From Proteobacteria bacterium UBA4457 (GTDB lineage Bacteria > Pseudomonadota > Gammaproteobacteria > Ga0077536), in contig DGOV01000069.1 in NCBI GenBank assembly GCA_002390205.1, forward strand, positions 1-64,000: DNA of 64,000 bases, given 5' to 3'. The notes beneath the pieces were generated by a model. That model saw only the letters and a list, made by a program, of their open reading frames with translations. It was not told where the DNA came from and did no database searches. Positions 19,308 to 29,320 of the stretch are shown piece by piece (the first letter of the stretch is position 1; the number at the start of each line of letters is the position of its first letter). Both the position numbers and the translations under genes were made by a program.

Positions 19308-20340
19308 GAAATTTCTGGCTATATGTATGGACTGTTGAGACAAGCGCCTCTACGTTTTCAGGAGGAACTTCTGGAGTAATCCCATGCCCTAGGTTGAAAA
19401 TATGCCCCGGACCAAAGCCAAACTTGTCAAGTATCTTCTTGGCCTCTTCAGCGACTATTTCTGGAGTAGTGAGCATAATTGCTGGATCAAGGTTTCCTTG
19501 TAATGCTACTTTGCTCCCAATACGCCTTTTAGCAATAGAGATATCCGTTGTCCAGTCGAGTCCTACCGCCGTGCATTGAGTTTCTCCTATGGACTCTAGC
19601 CATAGGCCCCCTCCTTTTGTAAAGAGGATTGTAGGGATTTTATATTTAGTGAGTTTTTGAACAATAGTCCGCATATAGTGCAGAGAGAATATTTCATAAG
19701 CATCAGTCGATAGTATCCCTCCCCAGCTATCAAATATCATGATCGCATCAGCGCCAGCTGAAATTTGCGCTTCTAAATAAAGCGTCACTGATTCAGTGAG
19801 TTTGCTAAGAAGCAGGTGCATAGCTTGTTGGTTACCGTATGCAAGTTTTTTTATTTTTGCGAAGTCCCGACTTCCCGCACCTTCCACCATATAAGCTGCG
19901 AGGGTCCAGGGGCTTCCCGCAAAGCCAATCAGTGGTATCTTGTCGTTTAGAGCTTTCTTAGAAAGCCTGATGGCCTCGATTACGTAGCCAAGATCTTTTT
20001 CGGGGTCTGGGATAGCTAAAGCTTTTATTTCGTTAAAGCTTTTTAGCGGCCGTGAAAAAACAGGGCCAATTTTTTCTTGGAGACTAAGGCCTAGCCCCAT
20101 TGCGTCTGGGATGGTGAGAATGTCGGAAAAAATTATTGCTGCATCAAGGTCGAATCTTTGCAACGGTTGCATCGTCACTTCACAGCAAAGCTCGGGATTC
20201 TTACACAAGGCAAGAAAGTCTCCTGCTTTTTTTCGGGTGGCTCTATATTCTGGAAGATAGCGGCCGGCTTGCCGCATGATCCATATAGGCGTCTTATCGA
20301 CAGGTTGTCGATTTAAGGCACGTAGAAATCTATCTTTCAT
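19291..20340 (-). CDS. hemE: Uroporphyrinogen decarboxylase
   Basis: 349-residue haem-pathway enzyme converting uroporphyrinogen III to coproporphyrinogen III. N-terminal [16 protein letters not shown] holds the two conserved arginines, [14 protein letters not shown] the catalytic aspartate, and [16 protein letters not shown] and [16 protein letters not shown] are the later signatures. Length matches the family. Located 33 nt after gltD on the same strand, as in Pseudomonas-like genomes. Confidence 0.97.
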   Translation of the reverse strand: MKDRFLRALNRQPVDKTPIWIMRQAGRYLPEYRATRKKAGDFLALCKNPELCCEVTMQPLQRFDLDAAIIFSDILTIPDAMGLGLSLQEKIGPVFSRPLKSFNEIKALAIPDPEKDLGYVIEAIRLSKKALNDKIPLIGFAGSPWTLAAYMVEGAGSRDFAKIKKLAYGNQQAMHLLLSKLTESVTLYLEAQISAGADAIMIFDSWGGILSTDAYEIFSLHYMRTIVQKLTKYKIPTILFTKGGGLWLESIGETQCTAVGLDWTTDISIAKRRIGSKVALQGNLDPAIMLTTPEIVAEEAKKILDKFGFGPGHIFNLGHGITPEVPPENVEALVSTVHTYSQKFHGQES

Positions 20341-20373
20341 AGCGACTGAGGTCTTGAGTTCATAATCGCACTT

Positions 20374-21813
20374 TTAAACAGGAGCAGGAAGGGTTGAGGA
20401 CCCCATGAGAAACTCATCTATAGATTTGGCCGCTGAGCGGCCTTCAGCAATAGCCCAAACGATTAGAGATTGCCCATGTTGCATATCACCGGCGACGAAC
20501 ACGTTATCTAGATTAGTTTTCCAGTTATTATCGCGCTCTACATTCCCTTGCGTGTTCAGCTGGATACCCAATGCCTCTACGACTCCATCTTTTTCGGGCC
20601 CGGTGAAACCCATTGCGAGTAATGCAAGATCGCAAGGTATTGTTGTGGCAGTTCCATCTACTTCTTCAAAACCGCCACCATCGTACTGTTTTTGACGCAT
20701 CTCTATAAGTTCAATTTCACAGACTCTTCCCTGTTCATTCCCGATGAAGCGCTTGGTAGAAATCGCGTAAAGCCTTTCCCCACCTTCTTCATGTGCAGAT
20801 GCTATACGATAGATCCTCGGCCATTCGGGCCAAGGGTTTTCGACCGCGCGCTCGTTTGGAGGCTGTGGCATGATTTCTAAACTCGTTACTGAGGCGGCTC
20901 CTTGTCTGTGGGCCGTCCCAATACAATCTGCCCCAGTATCACCACCACCAATAATGACTACGTGTTTACCCGCAGCACTTATAGAAGGCTCTTGAACACT
21001 TTTATCTTCACAGATTCTGTTTTGTAGTGGTAAGTATTCCATCGCAAAATGTATTCCGGAAAGACTTCGGCCAACAACTGATAAGTCACGCGAAGTGGTA
21101 GAACCTCCCGCGAGCAAGACGACATCAAAATTTTCTTTCAACTCCTTGGCATCTATATTCGCTCCTACGTCAGCATTGGTGCGGAAGGTGACGCCTTCTG
21201 CTGTCATCTGCTCAAGTCGTCTATCGATGACAGCTTTTTCCATTTTGAATTCTGGGATGCCATATCTAAGCAATCCCCCAATCCTGTCATCTCGTTCAAA
21301 GACAGTCACGTCATGACCTACCCTACAAAGCTGCTGTGCTGCCGCAAGCCCCGAGGGACCAGATCCGATGACTGCAACACTTTTACCAGTTTTAATAGCT
21401 GAAGGTTCCGGCATGATCCAGTTTTCACTAAAAGCTCGGTCGATAATGCTGAGTTCTATTCCTTTTATCGTTACTGCATCATCATTGATTCCCAGAACAC
21501 ACGCGCCCTCGCACGGCGCTGGACACAAGGTGCCTGTAAATTCTGGGAAGTTATTAGTTTTGTGAAGCCTTCGGATAGCATCTTTCCATCTATTTTGGTA
21601 CACAAGATCGTTCCATTCTGGAATCAAATTACCCAGTGGACATCCTTGATGACAAAAAGGGATCCCACAGTCCATGCATCGGCTCGCTTGCTTCGTGAGT
21701 GTTTTGGGGTCATAAGGCGTGATGACTTGCTTGTAATCGCGCAAGCGTTCGTCTACCGGACGGTATTTTATAGTTTGTCGGTCATGTTCTAGAAAACCCG
21801 TCGCCTTAGCCAT
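20374..21813 (-). CDS. gltD: Glutamate synthase, small (beta) subunit
   Basis: 479-residue NADPH-binding subunit that feeds electrons to GltB. N-terminal cysteine-rich region CMDCGIPFCHQGCPLGN and CPAPCEGACVLGI binds [4Fe-4S] clusters; FAD-binding VAVIGSGPSGLAAAQ lies at about 146-160 and the NADPH-binding IIGGGDTGADCIGTA at about 286-300; the C-terminal FAD contact VFVAGDMQHGQSLIVWAI closes the fold. Overlaps gltB by 8 nt, ensuring paired synthesis. Confidence 0.97.
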   Translation of the reverse strand: MAKATGFLEHDRQTIKYRPVDERLRDYKQVITPYDPKTLTKQASRCMDCGIPFCHQGCPLGNLIPEWNDLVYQNRWKDAIRRLHKTNNFPEFTGTLCPAPCEGACVLGINDDAVTIKGIELSIIDRAFSENWIMPEPSAIKTGKSVAVIGSGPSGLAAAQQLCRVGHDVTVFERDDRIGGLLRYGIPEFKMEKAVIDRRLEQMTAEGVTFRTNADVGANIDAKELKENFDVVLLAGGSTTSRDLSVVGRSLSGIHFAMEYLPLQNRICEDKSVQEPSISAAGKHVVIIGGGDTGADCIGTAHRQGAASVTSLEIMPQPPNERAVENPWPEWPRIYRIASAHEEGGERLYAISTKRFIGNEQGRVCEIELIEMRQKQYDGGGFEEVDGTATTIPCDLALLAMGFTGPEKDGVVEALGIQLNTQGNVERDNNWKTNLDNVFVAGDMQHGQSLIVWAIAEGRSAAKSIDEFLMGSSTLPAPV

Positions 21814-24800
21814 TCATAGCCTCCATCATAGCGTCCTCTTCTGTCATACCTTTACTTTGAGCTGTCTTGATGACAGCAAGGACTTTTTTGTAGTCTTTAG
21901 GCATTACTTTTACAAATTTATTTTTGTTTTCCACCCAGCTCGAGAGGATTTCCTCAGCTAAAGTGCTTGCAGTCATTTGGTGATGGTTAGAAATTAGTGC
22001 TTCTAAGACTGGCTCGTCATTCCTGCTTACCTTTTCTAGAAACACCATCTCCTGATTACACTGCGAGGGGAATATACCTCGCGGGTCAAAAATATATGCA
22101 GTTCCACCTGACATTCCAGCTGCAAAATTTCGCCCTGTGGGACCAAGAATAACGACCGTTCCTCCAGTCATATATTCACAGCCATGGTCGCCTATTCCTT
22201 CAATTACTGCTTTGGCGCCACTATTCCGGACAGCAAAGCGTTCGCCTCCAATACCACTAAAATATGCTTCCCCTTCAGTTGCCCCGTATAAGGCGACGTT
22301 GCCAATAAGGATATTTTCTTCTGCGGCAAAGGATCTAACACGAGGAGGGTATACGACTATTTTTCCTCCAGATAAGCCTTTGCCTATATAGTCGTTACTG
22401 TCGCCCTCTAAGGTCATCGAAATACCTGCAGGGAGGAATGCTCCAAAGCTTTGTCCTGCAGACCCATTGAAATGTAGTCTGATCGTGTCATTCGGTAACC
22501 CTGCACTGCCGTATTTTTTTGTTATTTCGTACCCTAGGAGGGTTCCGACTGTTCGATTGATATTTCTTATTGCAAACGCTGCATTCACCAACTTCCCAGA
22601 CTCAATGGCATCGGTGCAAGCAGGAATTATTTGAGTTCGGTCTAATGATTGGTCGAGCTTATGGTCTTGCGTGCTTGTTTGCCTTAAAGCGCCTTTATAT
22701 TCTTCAGGTCTATATAGGATAGCTGACAGATCTAGATCTTTCGCTTTCCAGTGGTCAGATGCTTCTATAGTATCGAGAAGATCTGACCTTCCGATTAGAT
22801 CATCTAACTGAGAAATCCCTACGCTTGCCATATATTCTCGCATTTCATTCGCGATATAGCGGAAAAAATTCTCCACAAACTCTGGTTTTCCATTGAACTT
22901 CTTTCGGAGTTCGGGATTTTGGGTAGCGATTCCTACCGGGCAAGTGTTTAAGTGGCATACCCGCATCATTATACACCCCATGACAACAAGAGGAGCCGTT
23001 GCGAACCCGAATTCTTCGGCTCCAAGCATAGCGGCTACGATACAATCCCATCCTGTCTTGAGTTGACCATCTACCTGCACGACTATTCTATCTCTTAAGC
23101 CATTATTCAGGAGTGTTTGCTGGGTTTCTGCCAGTCCAAGCTCCCAAGGCACGCCTGTATGTTTTAACGAAGTGACTGGTGAGGCACCAGTTCCTCCGTC
23201 ATAGCCTGAAATGAGAACTACATCTGCGAATGCCTTAGCTACACCTGCTGCTACAGTGCCGACTCCTGCTTCTGCTACGAGTTTCACATGCACGCGGGCT
23301 CTAGGATTGGCATTTTTGAGATCGTGAATTAGCTGTGCTAGATCTTCAATAGAATAGATGTCATGGTGAGGTGGTGGCGATATCAGTCCAACTCCCGGAG
23401 TCGAACGGCGAACTTTGGCGATCCACGGATATACTTTATGTCCAGGAAGTTGCCCTCCTTCACCAGGTTTTGCACCCTGCGCCATTTTGATTTGCAGGTC
23501 ATCAGCATTTACTAGATAGTCGCTAGTAACGCCGAATCGACCAGATGCGATTTGTTTAATAGCACTTCTTTTTGAATCTTTGCCTTTTTCAACAACAAAT
23601 CTTTCAGGGTCTTCGCCACCTTCCCCAGTGTTAGAGCGTCCGCCGATTCTGTTGAGTCCGATGGCTAAGGTTTCATGCGATTCTTGGCTAATAGAGCCAA
23701 GGGACATCGCTCCAGAATTGAAGCGTTTCATTATCTTTTCTACTGATTCCACGGTTTCGATTGGAATAGGTGTGCAATGTTTTAGCTTGAGTAAACCTCT
23801 TATCGTTGCGCGTGACCTGCTTTGATTATCAATCGCGGCGGTATACTCTTTGAAGATAGAATATTGTCCAGACTGAGTAGCATGCTGAAGCTTGAATACT
23901 GTTTCTGGGTTAAAGAGATGGTGTTCTCCGTCACGACGCCATTGGTATTCGCCTCCGGACTCTAAGGCAAGGTCTCCAGATTGTCTCTGTGGCCAAGCCT
24001 TTCCATGACGGATATTTACTTCTTTGGCAATTACTTCAAGTCCTACCCCACTAATTTTGCTAGATGTTCCTTTAAAATATTTATTTACAAAGTTGCAGCC
24101 TAACCCCACAGCTTCAAATATCTGAGCGCCTCGATAGGATTGCACAGTAGAAATTCCCATTTTGGACATGATCTTGGTCATTCCGGTATCAATTGCACGG
24201 ATATAATTCTTAATTAATAGAGTTTGATTTGAGCGGTTACCTTGATCGCTCAAAACCGAGCGGTCGAGTAGGCTAGCGATTGTATCGATTGCCATATACG
24301 GATTAACTGCATCAGCGCCATACCCAATTAGAGTTGCAAAGTGATGGACTTCGCGAGCGTCTCCCGATTCAACGATCAGACCTATCCGTGATCGCTTCCC
24401 ATTTTTGACTAGGTGGTGGTGTAACGACGATATTGCCAACAGACACGGGATCCCAGATCTTTTACGATTTGTTCCTCTGTCCGAAAGGATAATAAAGTCA
24501 AATCCGTTATCTATAGCTTGGTCCGCTTCTAGGAAAATTTCTGTCAGTACAGCTTCAATCGCGCTCTCGTCCGAGTTCGATGAGTAGGTTATATTTAAAG
24601 TTTTTGAGGAGAAGCCGTGAGAGTTTATTTTTTGTATTTGAGAAAACTCGTTATTGTTAAGGACAATCGAGTCTAAAAAGAGACGTCGACAGTTCACATC
24701 TTTGGTCTCCAGCATATTCTTTTCTGGTCCTATCACTGTAGAAACCTGAGTAACTAATTTTTCCCTCATCCCGTCTAATGGGGGATTCGTAACCTGTGCA

Positions 24801-26395
24801 AATTTTTGTTTAAAGTAGTCGTAGAGTAGCCTCGGCTTGTCCGATAGTACGGCTAAGGGAGTATCGGTTCCCATAGAACCGATAGCCTCAGTTCCGCTTT
24901 CCACCATCGGTTGGATAAGAAGCTTTAGCTCTTCTTCGGTATAACCAAAGGCAATCTGTTTTTCGAATAATTCCGCCTCGTTTAGAGCAGGGGCAGAACT
25001 CACTTTAGGAAGATTTTCAAGACTAAGTTTATTTGCTTTTAGCCAGTCACCATAAGGGTGTTCATTGATATAAGTGTCTTTTAGCTCGGTATCTTCAATA
25101 ATACGTCCAAGTTCTGTGTCGACTAGAAAGATCCTTCCTGGCTGTAGACGACCTTTGACTTTGATCTTTTCGGGGGGGAGTTCGAGCACGCCAACTTCTG
25201 AGGCCATGACTACTAAATCGTCTGTAGTCACGTAATAACGTGAGGGCCTCAAGCCATTCCTATCTAGAATCGCACCGATCGATCGTCCATCCGTAAATGC
25301 GATTGATGCCGGTCCATCCCAAGGCTCCATGAGACAAGAATGATATTCGTAGAATGCTTTGCGGGCGGGGTCCATTGTTTCATGTCCACTCCAAGCTTCA
25401 GGCACCATCATTAGCACTGCGAGAGGCAGTGGTCTTCCCGCCATATGCAGAAACTCTAACACTTGGTCGAAAGAGGCCGTATCTGAATTACCTTCCAGAA
25501 CTATTGGAAATAATTTTTCTAAGTCACCGCCTAACGCTTCGCTCTTGCATAAAGCTTGTCTTGCTTTCATCCAGTTACTATTGCCGCTCACTGTGTTTAT
25601 TTCTCCGTTGTGAGCGATAAATCTAAAGGGCTGTGCCAGTGTCCATGAGGGGAATGTATTTGTTGAAAATCTTTGGTGTACTAGAGCCAGAGCTGATTCG
25701 ACTCTTTCATCATGTAAATCAGGGAAAATAATTTCTAGTTGATTCGCAAGCAGCATACCTTTGTAAACAAGTGTCATAGAAGACAGGCTGGGGATATAGA
25801 AAAGGCTTTTTTCTTTTAGCTGACTGGCCCAGATTAGATGCTCTATCCTTTTACGAATAACGTAAAGTTTTCTTTCAAACTCGGCCCCAACTTTTGTGTC
25901 AGTACCCTTGCCTAAAAATATTTGACTGAAGTACGGTTGTGCTTTTCTAGCGCTGGGTCCTATCACTTCGGGCCCAAGAGGTATCTCTCGCCATCCTAGA
26001 ACAAACTGTCCTTCCTCTTTGGCAATTTGGGATAATTTACTTATGCAGTCTTCTCTGTCGCTCGAATTATTTGGTAAGAATATATTACCAGCAGCGTACT
26101 CGCCTATAGTGGGCAAATTGATCCCTAGTTTCCTACACTCAGCCCTTAAAAATTTATCAGGAATTTGCAGCAGGATACCGGCGCCATCCCCCGTATTTTC
26201 TTCGGCTCCGGTAGCACCGCGATGCCATAGATTTTTTAAAATTGAAAGTCCTTGGGTGATGGTGGCGTGAGATTTTCTCCCCTTCAGATCCGCAACAAAC
26301 CCCAGCCCACATGAATCGTGCTCATTAGTTTCGTCATATAAGCCACCCTCTGGTCTGCCAATATTTGGAAATTTTACTTCGGTAACGTCATCCAT
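21806..26395 (-). CDS. gltB: Glutamate synthase, large (alpha) subunit
   Basis: 1529-residue ammonia-assimilating enzyme that converts glutamine and 2-oxoglutarate to two glutamates. The N-terminal glutaminase begins at C29 (EHDSCGLGF); the 28 residues before it would be the cleaved propeptide. The FMN-binding synthase domain (about 870-1230) shows GEGGEDPERF and GAKPGEGGQLPGHK, and the [3Fe-4S] cysteines lie in CIMMRVCHLNTCPVGIATQ. The C-terminal GXGXG beta-helix domain covers about 1270-1480. First gene of gltB-gltD-hemE, preceded by a spacer with a palindrome at 26486-26505. Confidence 0.98.
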   Translation of the reverse strand: MDDVTEVKFPNIGRPEGGLYDETNEHDSCGLGFVADLKGRKSHATITQGLSILKNLWHRGATGAEENTGDGAGILLQIPDKFLRAECRKLGINLPTIGEYAAGNIFLPNNSSDREDCISKLSQIAKEEGQFVLGWREIPLGPEVIGPSARKAQPYFSQIFLGKGTDTKVGAEFERKLYVIRKRIEHLIWASQLKEKSLFYIPSLSSMTLVYKGMLLANQLEIIFPDLHDERVESALALVHQRFSTNTFPSWTLAQPFRFIAHNGEINTVSGNSNWMKARQALCKSEALGGDLEKLFPIVLEGNSDTASFDQVLEFLHMAGRPLPLAVLMMVPEAWSGHETMDPARKAFYEYHSCLMEPWDGPASIAFTDGRSIGAILDRNGLRPSRYYVTTDDLVVMASEVGVLELPPEKIKVKGRLQPGRIFLVDTELGRIIEDTELKDTYINEHPYGDWLKANKLSLENLPKVSSAPALNEAELFEKQIAFGYTEEELKLLIQPMVESGTEAIGSMGTDTPLAVLSDKPRLLYDYFKQKFAQVTNPPLDGMREKLVTQVSTVIGPEKNMLETKDVNCRRLFLDSIVLNNNEFSQIQKINSHGFSSKTLNITYSSNSDESAIEAVLTEIFLEADQAIDNGFDFIILSDRGTNRKRSGIPCLLAISSLHHHLVKNGKRSRIGLIVESGDAREVHHFATLIGYGADAVNPYMAIDTIASLLDRSVLSDQGNRSNQTLLIKNYIRAIDTGMTKIMSKMGISTVQSYRGAQIFEAVGLGCNFVNKYFKGTSSKISGVGLEVIAKEVNIRHGKAWPQRQSGDLALESGGEYQWRRDGEHHLFNPETVFKLQHATQSGQYSIFKEYTAAIDNQSRSRATIRGLLKLKHCTPIPIETVESVEKIMKRFNSGAMSLGSISQESHETLAIGLNRIGGRSNTGEGGEDPERFVVEKGKDSKRSAIKQIASGRFGVTSDYLVNADDLQIKMAQGAKPGEGGQLPGHKVYPWIAKVRRSTPGVGLISPPPHHDIYSIEDLAQLIHDLKNANPRARVHVKLVAEAGVGTVAAGVAKAFADVVLISGYDGGTGASPVTSLKHTGVPWELGLAETQQTLLNNGLRDRIVVQVDGQLKTGWDCIVAAMLGAEEFGFATAPLVVMGCIMMRVCHLNTCPVGIATQNPELRKKFNGKPEFVENFFRYIANEMREYMASVGISQLDDLIGRSDLLDTIEASDHWKAKDLDLSAILYRPEEYKGALRQTSTQDHKLDQSLDRTQIIPACTDAIESGKLVNAAFAIRNINRTVGTLLGYEITKKYGSAGLPNDTIRLHFNGSAGQSFGAFLPAGISMTLEGDSNDYIGKGLSGGKIVVYPPRVRSFAAEENILIGNVALYGATEGEAYFSGIGGERFAVRNSGAKAVIEGIGDHGCEYMTGGTVVILGPTGRNFAAGMSGGTAYIFDPRGIFPSQCNQEMVFLEKVSRNDEPVLEALISNHHQMTASTLAEEILSSWVENKNKFVKVMPKDYKKVLAVIKTAQSKGMTEEDAMMEAMNG

Positions 26396-26802
26396 ACTCT
26401 AGTAGTTTCTCCACGTGTCCATGCCCTTCGTGATAGGACAGATTTTTTACTGACTAACTTGTCAGCCGGTTATTGATTAATTCTTGGTTGGCGAATTTGC
26501 CAACCTAGATAAAATTTGAATCTCACAAAAACGAGCGCAGGCTTGGGAAGGTGCTATCACACTCAACTCTTATTTTATAAGATTTAGCATGTTGTGTCAT
26601 CCTGATGAGGTAGGATTCGACGTTATTATAGAGGTAGAGCCTTAGTTCAACTTATCTAGGCGATAATCTTGCGTCACGAGCCCCGCACTATAATTTCTAA
26701 TTATTATAGACATTCGAAGCTTATAGAAGAATTTGGTGAATATTGATTGCATTTAGGGGATAAATAATTTTTGTTTGTGGCTTACCCGTCTAGCTCGAGA
26801 AA
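26396..26802. other. 407-nt intergenic region between aroB and gltB
   Basis: No gene found on either strand. It holds the 7-bp palindrome at 26486-26505 and an AT-rich inverted repeat CTATAAT-8-ATTATAG at 26688-26709 that could include a -10 element. In Pseudomonas-like genomes a damX-type SPOR gene often lies between aroB and gltB; no trace of it is seen. The region should hold the gltB promoter. Confidence 0.6.
26486..26505. promoter_or_regulatory. Palindrome upstream of gltB, possible operator or hairpin
   Basis: Perfect inverted repeat GGTTGGC-gaattt-GCCAACC. It lies 91-110 nt upstream of the gltB start. No run of T follows on either strand, so a rho-independent terminator is unlikely. 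Symmetry and spacing suit a dimeric regulator site, but no known consensus is recognised. Confidence 0.45.
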
Positions 26803-27885
26803 TCAATAATCATGTTTTCCTATCGTCTCTAGCAGGATTTCTTCTAAATAATCATTGGTCAAGAAGGCATTCCCAAAACTTTTCAGTAATACAAGACGAA
26901 TACTACCATCTATATTTTTTTTGTCTTTGGACATAAGGGCTACAAATTGCTCAGGTGTGATTTGTTGCGGAGCTTCAGTAGGCAGAGAAAAATGGGTTAA
27001 GAGCAGTTTGATTCGCTCTATCTGCTCTTTACGCAGAAAGCCTAGCTTCCAGGACATAAAAAGAGCCATCATCATTCCCGCTGCTACTGCTTCGCCATGT
27101 AGCCATTTCCCATAGCCCAATGCAGTTTCTATTGCATGACCGAAAGTATGGCCAAAATTGAGGGTGGCTCTTATTCCTCGTTCTCGTTCGTCAGCTGAAA
27201 CAATTGTTGCTTTGTTTTCACAGGAACGCTGGATTAAATAATTCAGCGTATCACTACTTTTGGCTAATATATCGGGAATATTTGCTTCAATCCAATCAAG
27301 GAAGTCTGCGTCGTTGATCAAGCCATATTTAATGACCTCAGCCATGCCAGAGTTAAATTCACGATTCGGCAGTGTTTTTAATGTCGAGGTATCAATAAAT
27401 ACAGCTTGAGGTTGGTAAAAGGCACCCACCATGTTTTTTCCTAGAGGAAGATTAATTGCGGTTTTTCCACCAACGGATGAATCAACTTGAGCGAGTAGTG
27501 TTGTCGGCATCTGAACGTAGCTTATCCCTCTTTGATAGCTCGCTGCAGCGAACCCCGCCAGATCGCCGACAACCCCGCCACCAAGAGCAATTAAGGTTGC
27601 ATTTCGATTGATATTGTTTTCGAGCATAAAACTGAGTAACCGCTCAAGTTCTACAAAATTTTTTGATTCTTCACCGGCAGAAAGGATGAAAGTGTGACAT
27701 TCATCTTTATAAAAGCGTTTTTTGACAGCGTTTAAGTGGAAATTGGCCACATTCGAATCAGTAACAATAACTACTTGATTGCCATGTATAGTGCTTAAAA
27801 TTAATTTCGAGTCAGAGAGAATCCCGTCGCCAATGTAGATAGGGTAACTGCGACTTTCTAGAGAGACATTAATCTTGGTTAGCAT
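26803..27885 (-). CDS. aroB: 3-dehydroquinate synthase
   Basis: 360-residue NAD and metal-dependent enzyme for the second step of the shikimate pathway. GGGVVGDLAGFAAASY (NAD and substrate site), PTTLLAQVDSSVGGKTAINLP and the metal histidines in LNFGHTFGHAIE and LHGEAVAAGM are all visible. Overlaps the end of aroK by 17 nt, so the pair is probably cotranscribed. Confidence 0.97.
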   Translation of the reverse strand: MLTKINVSLESRSYPIYIGDGILSDSKLILSTIHGNQVVIVTDSNVANFHLNAVKKRFYKDECHTFILSAGEESKNFVELERLLSFMLENNINRNATLIALGGGVVGDLAGFAAASYQRGISYVQMPTTLLAQVDSSVGGKTAINLPLGKNMVGAFYQPQAVFIDTSTLKTLPNREFNSGMAEVIKYGLINDADFLDWIEANIPDILAKSSDTLNYLIQRSCENKATIVSADERERGIRATLNFGHTFGHAIETALGYGKWLHGEAVAAGMMMALFMSWKLGFLRKEQIERIKLLLTHFSLPTEAPQQITPEQFVALMSKDKKNIDGSIRLVLLKSFGNAFLTNDYLEEILLETIGKHDY

Positions 27886-28393
27886 GAATTTTTTTACTAA
27901 TAGTTTGAATAATTTGATGAATGGGTAAGGTATCAGTGGATATTACATGATTTGCGATCTCACGATACAAGGAATCTCTTGCGAGCACAATTTCTGAGAG
28001 TTTTTTACGCGGATCCTCAACTTGTAGCAACGGTCTTGATTTATCAGTTTTCAATCTATCCAAAAGAGTATCGATCTGACTTGTCAGATAGAGTACAAGA
28101 CCCCTTTCAGATAGGGCGCTTCGATTTTTTTTGCTAAGAATACACCCCCCTCCAGTAGCTACAACGATTTTATCGCTCCTTGAGATTTCTTCGATAACAT
28201 TTTCTTCTCTCTTTCTAAAACCACTTTCTCCTTCTATCTCAAATATCATGTCGATTTTGACACCAGTCTTCTTCTCGATTACTGCATCCGTATCAATGAA
28301 TTCATAGCTCAGCAACTGGGATAGCCTATGTCCTATAGTTGTTTTTCCGACCCCCATAGGGCCTATGAGAAAAATCCTGTTTAAGACCGACAA
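27869..28393 (-). CDS. aroK: Shikimate kinase
   Basis: 174-residue P-loop kinase that phosphorylates shikimate. Walker A GPMGVGKT at residues 11-18, the FIDTDAVIE motif at about 32-40 binding substrate and Mg, and the GGGCILS strand-loop at about 80-86. First gene of aroK-aroB. In relatives pilQ usually stands upstream; here the upstream 232 nt hold no recognisable gene and the next gene is divergent. Confidence 0.96.
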   Translation of the reverse strand: MSVLNRIFLIGPMGVGKTTIGHRLSQLLSYEFIDTDAVIEKKTGVKIDMIFEIEGESGFRKREENVIEEISRSDKIVVATGGGCILSKKNRSALSERGLVLYLTSQIDTLLDRLKTDKSRPLLQVEDPRKKLSEIVLARDSLYREIANHVISTDTLPIHQIIQTISKKIHANQD

Positions 28394-28625
28394 TCGAATC
28401 CTCTCCTCTATAGACTTGGTTCAAGACATAATAACAATTTGCTATTAGTAAACATTAAGTCTACCTATGTATGTGATTTATTACAGTTCTGCAAGAGTAT
28501 GGCTTCTATCTGGTGGAATTGCAGAGACTTTGATAAGAGGTAACTTTATTAAGTTGCCATAAATATAAAGTTTTTATTTATTACTCCGGGTCGAACTAGC
28601 ATTATAAATAGTAAAAGGTACTCAG

Positions 28626-28886
28626 ATGAATTTTGTCGAAAAAGAAAGGAAAGCGCTGTTAGAAGTTAAAGGGCTAGGACCAGTCGTTATTCGGCGATTC
28701 GAAGAAATTGGAACATATTCTTTGCAAGAGCTGAGTGAATACGAAGCTGACGATATTGCTGAAATAGTAGCTGATATGCTGGGAACCAGCTGTTGGAAAA
28801 ACAGTCCTCAATCGAAAAAAGCTATTAATGCTTCAATTCAAGTAGCAAAAAAAAGCAATATGAAAGGCGCGGACAGTTCTCAATGA
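28626..28886 (+). CDS. Small helix-hairpin-helix protein
   Basis: 86 residues. The segment LLEVKGLGPVVIRRFEEIG (about 11-29) is a helix-hairpin-helix motif (hxxxGhGxxxxxxhxxhG), and the rest up to the Lys-rich end is predicted helical, ending in a run like NSPQSKKAINASIQVAK. It resembles the short HhH proteins of the Cdd1 or pathogenicity-locus group, a DNA-binding fold of unclear role. Its TGA overlaps the ATG of the next reading frame (ATGA), so the two are translationally coupled. Confidence 0.65.
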   Translation: MNFVEKERKALLEVKGLGPVVIRRFEEIGTYSLQELSEYEADDIAEIVADMLGTSCWKNSPQSKKAINASIQVAKKSNMKGADSSQ

Positions 28887-29320
28887 ACTCAGAATGGATC
28901 TGGCCTATTTCACCCAATCTCTTAGGACTAATCATAGGGATAATATTTATCTTCCCAACGATTTACTTTATTCGTGCCAAAAATTGGGATTCGGTCGCAT
29001 GGCCACTCTTTCTAGTAACACTCCCTGTGTACTATATGCTTTTCGGAGTTCTTGTGATGGATGGTTCCGCGGTTCTTTAGGAACTTTTGTATGGTTTACC
29101 ATTCATAGTTACAGGTCTCCTAGTTTGGCGAATGCGATCCAAGAATGCACTTATTATTGTAGCTCTAGCATGGATAAGTCACGATTTTTACCACGACCAT
29201 TTCTTTCAGAATCCAGGAGTATTCAGTTGGTATCCCGCGTTTTGTGCGATAGTTGATATTACAGTGGGAGTATATTTACTAATTTATTATAGGCGCGTTA
29301 TCCCAACTATAAATGTATAA
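28883..29320 (+). pseudogene. Small membrane protein interrupted by an in-frame TAG
   Basis: Two neighbouring open frames (28883-29080 and 29087-29320) lie in the same frame and are separated only by TAG at 29078-29080. Read through, they give one protein of about 145 residues with four hydrophobic segments: ISPNLLGLIIGIIFIFPTIY, WPLFLVTLPVYYMLFGVL, LPFIVTGLLVW with ALIIVALAWI, and FCAIVDITVGVYLLIYY, plus a central histidine and aspartate cluster (ISHDFYHDHFF). The join ...VL-stop-ELLYGLPF makes good sense as continuous sequence, which suggests a recent nonsense change, a sequencing error or readthrough. The function is unknown. A restart at the TTG of 29087 could give the second half as a separate peptide. 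Confidence 0.65.

Noticed and set aside
29078..29080. The in-frame TAG as a pyrrolysine codon
   Set aside because: Pyrrolysine insertion is restricted to few lineages with pylT and pylS, which are not seen here, and the protein is not a methylamine enzyme.
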